Shown: positions 1 through 5,280 of the stretch, piece by piece
How the letters are laid out: each line of letters starts with the position of its first letter
How positions within the stretch are numbered: position 1 is the stretch's first letter
Assembly (NCBI GenBank): GCA_964533185.1
Contig: CAZHLD010000045.1
Coordinates: 1-24,044, forward strand
Source of the DNA: CAZHLD01 sp964533185
GTDB lineage: Bacteria > Acidobacteriota > Terriglobia > Acidiferrales > UBA7541
DNA length: 24,044 nt
Reading direction: 5' to 3'
Position numbers and translations under genes: made by a program
The notes under the pieces: generated by a model
Seen by the model: the letters and a program-made list of their open reading frames with translations, nothing else
Told to the model about the DNA's origin: nothing
Database searches by the model: none

Positions 1-1526
1 AGGCCGGTGGCGCCGAGAGTGAGGATGCGGGTCTCAACCGGCGCGACATTTTCTGCCCTCTTACCGGGGACAACCGCTTCTGCCCCGTTGCCAGGGTCGG
101 CCCATGAATAGCGACGCCCGACTTCGAAGAGGCGGAGATTGCGCTGGCCGCGGTTGAGGTTCCATTCAAGCGCAGCAGCCATGTTCACGGCGCCGGAGGA
201 GCGCAGCAACGAAGCATCTTCGGCGATGGGATTGGTGAGCGCGACGGGCGTGACGCCACTGTCGCGGAAGAGCGCATCGTGAGCGGCGTCCACGTGCGGG
301 ATGGAGACAATCTCGTGGTAGCCGAGGCCGATGAGCAGCTCGCGGATGCGGTCGTCAGCTTCAGCGTAGGGCAGGCGCGCAGCGGGCTGCCTGGCGGCGG
401 GGAGGCGCGCGGGGAATTTGTCGAAGCCGTAGTGGCGGGCCACTTCTTCGACGAGGTCAATCTCGCGGGAGACGTCGTGGCGCCAGGTGGGGCGGCGACA
501 TTCCCACGAGGCCATCAGCGAGCCGGCGCTGCCGCGCGTGGCGTCGGCGCGGACAGGCTGGAAGCCGAGGGCAGCGAGGATGGCTTCAATATCTTTGTCG
601 GGGACATCGGCGCCCATCACGCGGAGCAGCTCGCGGCGAGTGAGGTCGAGTTTCTGCGCGGCGGGGTGGCCGGGGTAAACGTCCACGACACCGGAGAGGA
701 GCTCGCCGCCGGCGAGCTGCTGGATGAGCTCGGCGCAACGGCGCGAAGCGAGGGCGGTCATTTCCGGGTCCATGCCGCGCTCGAAACGGATGGAGGCTTC
801 GGTGCGCAGGTTGAGGGCCTTCGATGTGCGGCGGATGGAGATGGGGTCGAACCAAGCGCACTCAATCAGAACGTTCTTGGTGAAGGCGCTGATCTGGGTA
901 TCGGCGCCGCCCATCACGCCGCCGATGCCGACCGGGCGGCGTGCGTCGCAAATGACGCACATGTCAGCGGTGAGCTTGCGGTCAAGGTTGTCGAGGGTGC
1001 GGATGGTTTCACCTTGACGCGGGCGGCGGACAACGATGCGCTGCTCGGCGAGTGTGTCCACGTCGAAGGCATGGAGCGGGTGGCCGAGCTCGTACATGAC
1101 GTAGTTGCTGGCGTCCACAACGTTGTTGATGGGCGTGTGGCCCAGCGCGAGGAGGCGCTGCTGGAGCCAGTCGGGCGACGGGCCGACGCGCACGCCGCGA
1201 AGTACGCGCGCGGTGAAACGGCCGCAGAGGTCGGGACACTCGATTTCAACGCGAGTGGCCCGGGCGACGGTGGCGGCGGATTCTTTGAGCTTGGGTGACG
1301 GCGACCTGGGGCGGGTGCGGTCGAGTGCGGCGACTTCGCGGGCGATGCCGTAGTGGCCGAGGCAGTCGGCGCGATTGGTGGTGAGGTCGAAATCGAGCAG
1401 CGGGCCGGCTGCGGAGTCTTCGACGGCGTCCACGGCCAGGCCGGCCATGGAGAGGCGGTCCTTCAGCTCGGCGGGAGAGGCCGAGGTTTCGACGAAGTCT
1501 TTCAGCCAGGTGTAAAGAACCTTCAT
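1..1526 (-). CDS. pheT: Phenylalanine-tRNA ligase beta subunit, 3'-truncated at window edge
   Basis: Beta subunit of the heterotetrameric cytosolic enzyme that charges tRNA-Phe. The frame starts at ATG 1526 (MKVLYTWLKDFVE) and stays open to base 1, so about 508 N-terminal residues are visible and the C-terminus (core end and anticodon-binding fold) lies outside. Residues 44-68 (LLDFDLTTNRADCLGHYGIA...) match the segment that normally follows the EMAP-type tRNA-binding domain. Here it comes directly after residue 43, so that domain of about 110 residues is missing. Further on are B5-like and catalytic-like core segments, including FEVGRRY near the edge. It lies 79 bp downstream of pheS, as in the usual pheST pair; that spacer carries short palindromic repeats. 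The ribosome site is weak (AGG 7 bases before ATG). Identity is certain; the domain loss is read directly and seems typical of Acidobacteria-like PheT, from memory. Confidence 0.95.
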   Translation of the reverse strand, partial: MKVLYTWLKDFVETSASPAELKDRLSMAGLAVDAVEDSAAGPLLDFDLTTNRADCLGHYGIAREVAALDRTRPRSPSPKLKESAATVARATRVEIECPDLCGRFTARVLRGVRVGPSPDWLQQRLLALGHTPINNVVDASNYVMYELGHPLHAFDVDTLAEQRIVVRRPRQGETIRTLDNLDRKLTADMCVICDARRPVGIGGVMGGADTQISAFTKNVLIECAWFDPISIRRTSKALNLRTEASIRFERGMDPEMTALASRRCAELIQQLAGGELLSGVVDVYPGHPAAQKLDLTRRELLRVMGADVPDKDIEAILAALGFQPVRADATRGSAGSLMASWECRRPTWRHDVSREIDLVEEVARHYGFDKFPARLPAARQPAARLPYAEADDRIRELLIGLGYHEIVSIPHVDAAHDALFRDSGVTPVALTNPIAEDASLLRSSGAVNMAAALEWNLNRGQRNLRLFEVGRRYSWADPGNGAEAVVPGKRAENVAPVETRILTLGATG

Positions 1527-1605
1527 ACGAAAACCTATGGCGGCATAAAGCCGTTGCTACAAAACCAAACCCAAGAGCCGACGCGCCGCTGGCGCTACCA
1601 AAGCG

Positions 1606-2094
1606 TTACCGGAACTGGCGCAGGAAGCGCGCATCGTTCTGGAAAAAGAGCTGGATGTCGTTGATGCCATACTTCAACATCGCCAGGCGATCCACGCCGA
1701 GACCGAAGGCAAAGCCGGAGAGGCGCTTCGCGTCGTAATTGACGAAGCCGTAGACGGCCGGGTCCACCATGCCGGCGCCGAAGAGCTCGATCCAGCCGGA
1801 AAATTTACAGACGCGGCAGCCCGCGCCTCCGCAGGCGTGGCACGAGGCGTCGAATTCCGCCGAAGGCTCGGTGAACGGGAAATAACTCGGGCGGAGGCGA
1901 ACTTTGGTCTTCGGCCCGAAGAACTGCTGAGCGAAATACTCAATTGTGCCCTTGAAGTCGCAAAAAGTGATGTCGGTATCGACGGCGAGGCCTTCGATCT
2001 GGTGGAACATAAAGGAGTGGGTGGCATCGGGGTTGTCGCGGCGATAGACCTTGCCGGGCACAATGATGCGCACCGGAGGCTGCTGCCTTTCCAT
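1606..2094 (-). CDS. pheS: Phenylalanine-tRNA ligase alpha subunit, 5' half lost in gap
   Basis: Catalytic subunit of phenylalanyl-tRNA synthetase, partner of PheT. Only the C-terminal 162 residues are present. They contain the class II motif 2 region (QQPPVRIIVPGKVYRRD), the RPSYFPFTEPSAEFD stretch, a CHACGGAGCRVC cysteine pair cluster seen in many bacterial PheS, and motif 3 (GFAFGLGVDRLAMLKYGI), ending FLRQFR before TAA. The frame runs into the N block at 2094, so the methionine at 2094 is internal and is not the true start. Family length is about 340 residues, so about 180 codons are missing. Nothing on the far side of the gap resembles the PheS N-terminus, so the real gap should be at least about 540 bp rather than 100. 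The damage is an assembly effect, not a pseudogene. Confidence 0.95.
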   Translation of the reverse strand: MERQQPPVRIIVPGKVYRRDNPDATHSFMFHQIEGLAVDTDITFCDFKGTIEYFAQQFFGPKTKVRLRPSYFPFTEPSAEFDASCHACGGAGCRVCKFSGWIELFGAGMVDPAVYGFVNYDAKRLSGFAFGLGVDRLAMLKYGINDIQLFFQNDARFLRQFR

Positions 2095-2194
2095 NNNNNN
2101 NNNNNNNNNNNNNNNNNNNNNNNNNNNNNNNNNNNNNNNNNNNNNNNNNNNNNNNNNNNNNNNNNNNNNNNNNNNNNNNNNNNNNNNNNNNNNN
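2095..2194. other. Assembly gap (100 N) inside pheS
   Basis: Exactly 100 N characters, the conventional filler for a gap of unknown size. I compared the flanks and saw no shared overlap, unlike the second gap in this window. The missing sequence should contain the pheS start codon and about 180 codons. Confidence 0.98.
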
Positions 2195-2422
2195 GGCGAA
2201 AGATTACACCATGCAGGGCCACTGTTGTAGGGGCGCCCGCCGCGGCGGGCTGCGCCCCTACAACAAGCGAAGCGTTAAGTCGGCGCTAAAAGACCGGACA
2301 GGCTGAAGCCTGTCCCACCGTAGCCATAGGGGCGTCCGGGCACGTCGGGATGCCGATGTGTGGCCAGACGCCCCTACAGCAAGAGACCGCATGGCCGGCG
2401 CGCTGGCGGGGTAAATCCGCCG
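2195..2422. repeat. Spacer packed with palindromic repeats between pheS and rplT
   Basis: No gene is seen. The spacer holds at least three palindromes. The first has perfect 12-bp arms (2224-2235 and 2253-2264, GTTGTAGGGGCG and its complement) around a CCGCC/GGCGG core. The second is GGACAGGCT/AGCCTGTCC at 2296-2315. The third has 10-bp arms TAGGGGCGTC/GACGCCCCTA at 2327-2336 and 2367-2376. The block ends with a CCGCTACA unit near 2421. The first element is nearly identical (two differences over about 31 bp) to one at 10161-10191. This points to a dispersed family rather than gene-specific structures. Confidence 0.8.
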
Positions 2423-2785
2423 CTACACGGAAGCGCCGGCGGACTTGGCCTGGGCGGCGAGCTGGGCAAAGCCCGCAGCGTCGCGGACGGCTAGGTCGGC
2501 CAGAATCTTGCGGTCGATTTCGACGCCGGCGGTCTTTAACCCGTGCATGAACTGGCTGTACGAGAGGCCGTTCAGGCGGGCGCCGGCGCCGATGCGCTGA
2601 ATCCAGAGCTGGCGATACTGGCGCTTGCGGTTGCGGCGGTCGCGATAAGAAAAACGCTCGGCGCGATTGGCCGCCTCCTGCGCGGACTGGTAAAGTTTGC
2701 TTTTGGTGAGAAAGAAACCCTTGGTGCGCTTGAGGTATTTTTTGCGGCGCGCGCGCCGCTTGGTGCCGCGTTTGACGCGAGGCAT
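2423..2785 (-). CDS. rplT: Large ribosomal subunit protein bL20
   Basis: Structural and early-assembly protein of the 50S subunit that binds 23S rRNA. The 120-residue length is normal. The very basic N-terminus (MPRVKRGTKRRARRKKYLK) and the globular C-terminal segment (NRKRQYRQLWIQRIGAGARLNG...) are diagnostic. The start ATG at 2785 has AGGAG seven bases upstream. It lies in the conserved infC-rpmI-rplT order but is separated from rpmI by an unusually long 395-bp repeat-filled spacer. In many bacteria L20 represses this operon by binding its mRNA; no L20-binding pseudoknot could be recognised here. Confidence 0.98.
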   Translation of the reverse strand: MPRVKRGTKRRARRKKYLKRTKGFFLTKSKLYQSAQEAANRAERFSYRDRRNRKRQYRQLWIQRIGAGARLNGLSYSQFMHGLKTAGVEIDRKILADLAVRDAAGFAQLAAQAKSAGASV

Positions 2786-3180
2786 AGTGTTCTCCTGTGC
2801 CGCCCCAAAGAGCGGGCGGAGAGAAAATTCCCGCGTCTAAAGACGCGGGCTACAAGAACTGAACGCGGAGTGGAGACAGGCGAGGCGTCGCAGGCAAAGA
2901 TGCCCGCGCCACCAGTGAAGTGTCTCCACGGCGCGTTGCGGAACTCCCCAAACGTCCGGGAGCGAACCTTCCCCGAAAGAACTGGGGAACCGGCCGGCAG
3001 GCCCGCCGTGGCGGGAGGAGCACTGCCTGGCACGGGAAAAACCGAAAAGCCAAAACTCGATATTCGTAAAACGAAACTCGAAAAACAAAACCTACACCGC
3101 CAGAGGGATTCTTCGGTCGCCCCCCGCAGCGGGCTCCCTCAGAATGACAACCAGCCGGCGGGCCGCCGGCGCTACCCTCG
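2786..3180. repeat. 395-bp repeat-rich spacer between rpmI and rplT
   Basis: No credible gene is seen. Recognisable parts are a palindrome CCCGCGTCT-aa-AGACGCGGG (2830-2849) followed by CTACAA, an inverted repeat GTGGAGACA...TGTCTCCAC (2870-2878 / 2921-2929), and a GATGCCCGCGCCAC word (2899-2912) that recurs at 10916. There is also a GGATTCTTCG...CAGAATGACA element (3105-3149) and a CCGGCGGGCCGCCGGCGCTACC palindromic unit (about 3153-3175). An A-rich stretch lies at 3040-3095. Such a spacer inside a ribosomal protein operon is unusually long. Confidence 0.7.
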
Positions 3181-3387
3181 CTAGGCGTAGGGGAGCATGC
3201 GGCGGACTTTGGGCGCGTCGGCCGGGCTCACCTGTGCGAGCTTCTTCAGGTGGCGCATGCGCTTGGGCCGCTTGGTGCCGAGCAGGTGGCGCTTGCCGGA
3301 GTGCATGCGCAGGATTTTGCCGGTGGCGGTGACCTTGAAGCGCTTGGCGGCGCCGCGATGAGTTTTCAGTTTCAGTTTTTTGGCCAT
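3181..3387 (-). CDS. rpmI: Large ribosomal subunit protein bL35
   Basis: Small basic protein of the 50S subunit, 68 residues, a normal length. The family signature is clear: MAKKLKLKTHRGAAKRFK at the N-terminus, TATGKILRMHSGKRHLLG in the middle and a final basic helix with KRPKRMRHLK. The ATG at 3387 is preceded by AAGGGG at good spacing. It is the second gene of the infC-rpmI-rplT set. The 133-bp spacer to infC carries a GATCCCTCG...GGGATGACA repeat and a GCGTGC/GCACGC palindrome ending in CTACAG. Confidence 0.98.
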   Translation of the reverse strand: MAKKLKLKTHRGAAKRFKVTATGKILRMHSGKRHLLGTKRPKRMRHLKKLAQVSPADAPKVRRMLPYA

Positions 3388-3424
3388 GAACGAATCCCCT
3401 TAAAGAGCAACTACTAAACCAAAA

Positions 3425-3480
3425 GCAGATCCCTCGCTGCGCTCGGGATGACAAGAGGGGCGTGCGCGGCACGCACCTAC
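3425..3480. repeat. Dispersed repeats in infC-rpmI spacer
   Basis: Positions 3425-3454 contain CAGATCCCTCGCTGCGCTCGG followed by GATGACA, a variant of the element ending in (G)AATGACA found at 3105, 4834 and 9697. Next to it, 3461-3478 holds the palindrome GCGTGC-GCG-GCACGC followed by ACCTACAG. Both belong to the families that fill other spacers in this window. Confidence 0.65.
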
Positions 3481-3520
3481 AGAACTCAAAGAGCTGGCGA
3501 GCCGCTGGCGCTACCCGGCA

Positions 3521-4099
3521 CTAGGCCTGCGGCTGAGGAGCCGGGGCCGAGGGCTGCGTCTTGCCGGCGGCCTTCTTGGGGGCAAGAAGCGCGAGCAAGA
3601 TATTCGCCTCCATGCGCGGGCCGAACTCGACCAGGGCATGATCGCCAATTTCCTTGAGCAGACGCGCCATTTTGGCGCGGCCCACTTCCTGATGGGCCAT
3701 CTCGCGGCCGCGGTGGAAAATCATCGCCTTGACCTTGTGACCCTCGCCCAGGAACCTGATGATCTGGTTCTTGCGCACCTGGTAGTCGTGCTCGGCCGTC
3801 GCCGGGCGGAACTTGACTTCTTTGAGCTGCGAAGTTTTCTGGTGCCGGCGCTGCTCGTGCTTTTTCTTATTTTCCTGGTAGAGGTACTTGCCATAGTCGG
3901 TGATCTTGCAGACGGGCGGGTCAGCCGTCGGCGAGATTTCGACCAAGTCCAGGCCGCGCTCGCGAGCCAGCTTGACCGCTTCAAACGGCTGCATGACGCC
4001 GAGCTGGCCACCCTCCTCGTCAATCACCCGGATTTCGCGCGCCCGGATGCGATCGTTTATCCGGATGCGCTCCACCGGACCAAAACGTCTCTCAGCGAT
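3521..4099 (-). CDS. infC: Translation initiation factor IF-3 with probable AUC start codon
   Basis: IF-3 binds the 30S subunit, prevents premature 50S joining and proofreads the initiator tRNA and start codon. The IF3-N domain (RINDRIRAREIRVIDEEGG..., DLVEISPTADPPVCKI, YGKYLYQENKKK) and the IF3-C domain (KEVKFRPATAEHDYQVR..., VKAMIFHRGREM) are complete. A short Pro/Ala-rich C-terminal tail (KTQPSAPAPQPQA) follows. The reading frame is open upstream to a TTG at 4129. However, a perfect GGAGGT lies inside that extension, six bases before an in-frame ATC at 4099-4097 that starts (M)AERRFGPVERIRIND, exactly where IF-3 proteins begin. I therefore choose ATC, giving 192 residues. Non-AUG starts (AUU in E. 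coli) are the known basis of IF-3 autoregulation. A separate promoter lies about 120 bases upstream. Confidence 0.93.
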   Translation of the reverse strand: MAERRFGPVERIRINDRIRAREIRVIDEEGGQLGVMQPFEAVKLARERGLDLVEISPTADPPVCKITDYGKYLYQENKKKHEQRRHQKTSQLKEVKFRPATAEHDYQVRKNQIIRFLGEGHKVKAMIFHRGREMAHQEVGRAKMARLLKEIGDHALVEFGPRMEANILLALLAPKKAAGKTQPSAPAPQPQA

Positions 4100-4216
4100 A
4101 CACCCACCTCCGATAAATAAAAAACGCAACTCGTAAATCGGTACTCGGTCTGCCGTTCAGTGCGCCGCCTTGAGAGGAATTAACCTGCCAGGCGAGGCAC
4201 TGGATACGGGGCCGAA

Positions 4217-4225
4217 AGTATAACA
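4217..4225 (-). promoter_or_regulatory. Candidate extended -10 promoter for infC operon
   Basis: On the minus strand this reads TGTTATACT, a TGn-extended -10 hexamer (TATACT, 5 of 6 to consensus). The -35 region is poor (TTCGCC-like at 17-18 bases), which extended -10 promoters tolerate. Transcription would start near 4210, giving a leader of about 110 nt before the AUC start. Late in the leader there is a U-rich run (GCGTTTTTTATTT) bracketed by CCGAT and ATCGG, the latter overlapping the Shine-Dalgarno region. This could be regulatory, but it is only suggestive. Confidence 0.5.
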
Positions 4226-4279
4226 CGGGAGTACCGGGCGGCGAAAAAGGAGATGTCAACCTGGGGCGGTGCCAGGGGA

Positions 4280-4702
4280 TCAGTTGAGATTGACGGGCAC
4301 GATGGGGACATCCCAGTGGGCGTCGAGGATCTCGAAGCGGCGCTGCTCTTCGCGGCGAAAAGTTTCCTGGTCGGGATAGAGCTGGCGGAGGAGCGGCGCG
4401 GGGTCGAAACCGTCGTTGGCGGTAGCGGTGTTTTTCCAGACGATGGTGACGCGGTAGTCCCAGCGGCCGTCTTCGGTGGCGTGATAGCGCGGCCGCACGG
4501 CGGACACATCGAGGATGCGGCCCAGCTCTTTTTCCTTGAGCAGCAGCGGGTAGTGGTTCTTCTTGAAGAGTTGAAGAAACTCGTCCTGATGGCCCCACTT
4601 CACTTTGTAGTAGTACTCGACGGTGTAAACAATCTCTGTCGGCCTCTGCGGGGCAGGAAGAAGTGGCAGCGAGGCAATGAGAAGAGCGAGAAGTGTGCGC
4701 AT
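4280..4702 (-). CDS. Small secreted protein of unknown function
   Basis: 140 residues from ATG 4702, chosen because GGAGGG lies at good spacing and because this start exposes a signal-peptide-like N-terminus (MRTLLALLIASLPLLPAP). The longer open frame upstream has no such features. The mature part is rich in aromatic and charged residues (VEYYYKVKWGHQDEFLQLFK, YHATEDGRWDYRVTIVWKN) and could adopt a small alpha/beta ferredoxin-like fold. I do not recognise a characterised family. It sits with the next gene between thrS and infC, inside a normally contiguous translation cluster, so it is an accessory insertion there. Its function is unknown. Confidence 0.75.
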   Translation of the reverse strand: MRTLLALLIASLPLLPAPQRPTEIVYTVEYYYKVKWGHQDEFLQLFKKNHYPLLLKEKELGRILDVSAVRPRYHATEDGRWDYRVTIVWKNTATANDGFDPAPLLRQLYPDQETFRREEQRRFEILDAHWDVPIVPVNLN

Positions 4703-4785
4703 GGACGATCCCTCCGAGCAATGGTGTGTGCCGATGGTACACCAAGAGCCAGCCCCGGAGTCGTTCGATGGCGGCGCCGAATGAA

Positions 4786-4876
4786 GTGGCGGCATGAAGT
4801 CGCCGCTACACAGCGGCCCCGGTGAAGAAACAGCAGATTCCTTCCGGCAAGGCCGGGACTTCGCTCGGAATGACAG
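4786..4876. repeat. Repeat cluster between two accessory genes
   Basis: A GGCGGCATGAAGTCGCCGCTACA palindromic unit (about 4789-4810) is followed by an element beginning CAGATTCCTTCCGG and ending CTCGGAATGACAG (4834-4875). Both are members of the window's dispersed families. A short GTGCCTGTGCCACCCGTTACT tail leads to the next gene's stop codon. Confidence 0.65.
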
Positions 4877-4915
4877 ACGCCCGATGCGCACAGGCAGGAG
4901 TGCCTGTGCCACCCG

Positions 4916-5185
4916 TTACTCGGCGGTGGTGGGGTCGATGATGCGGCGGATGGCCGAGACGCGGTTGGCCGGGAAGCCGCCCTGCTGGGCGTGCTGGCGG
5001 ACGGCCTCTTCGTTGGGCGCGATGTAAACGCAGTAGATCTTGTCGTCAGTGACGTAGCTGTGCAGCCACTGCACCTGAGGCATCTTCTGCAGCACGCTGC
5101 ACGACTTCTGCGAGACGCCCTGAATTTCGGCGTCGGTCATCTTACCGGCGCCGGGGAGTTCGCGCTCGATCACGAATTTGGGCAT
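4916..5185 (-). CDS. DUF4242 small protein
   Basis: 89 residues from ATG 5185 with AGGAGG five bases upstream. The sequence (MPKFVIERELPGAGKMTDAE..., QVQWLHSYVTDDKIYCVYIAP, EEAVRQHAQQGGFPANRVS) matches the DUF4242 family pattern: a small ferredoxin-like protein with conserved ERELP near the start, a central WLHSYVTDDKIYCVY strand region, and a helix carrying HA...GGFP. A Streptomyces member (SCO4226) is reported to bind nickel; whether this copy does is unknown. It lies 95 bp downstream of thrS and may be co-transcribed. No known role in translation. Confidence 0.85.
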   Translation of the reverse strand: MPKFVIERELPGAGKMTDAEIQGVSQKSCSVLQKMPQVQWLHSYVTDDKIYCVYIAPNEEAVRQHAQQGGFPANRVSAIRRIIDPTTAE

Positions 5186-5280
5186 GGAGGCCTCCTATTG
5201 AGGTTTTCCTGACTATTCTCTTCGGATGATTAAGGAGTTGCAACAAATTACGAAGAAAGATGCTGCGCTAAAGCCCACCG

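Noticed and set aside
279..1298. 339-codon plus-strand frame opposite pheT
   Set aside because: Shadow of pheT; no independent evidence.
2195..2480. CRISPR-like array because of repeated hairpins
   Set aside because: The hairpins differ in sequence and spacing, with no regular direct repeats or unique spacers.
3521..4129. infC starting at TTG 4129
   Set aside because: The extension MRFLFIGGGC is encoded by the ribosome-binding sequence itself and is not part of IF-3; the in-frame ATC fits better.
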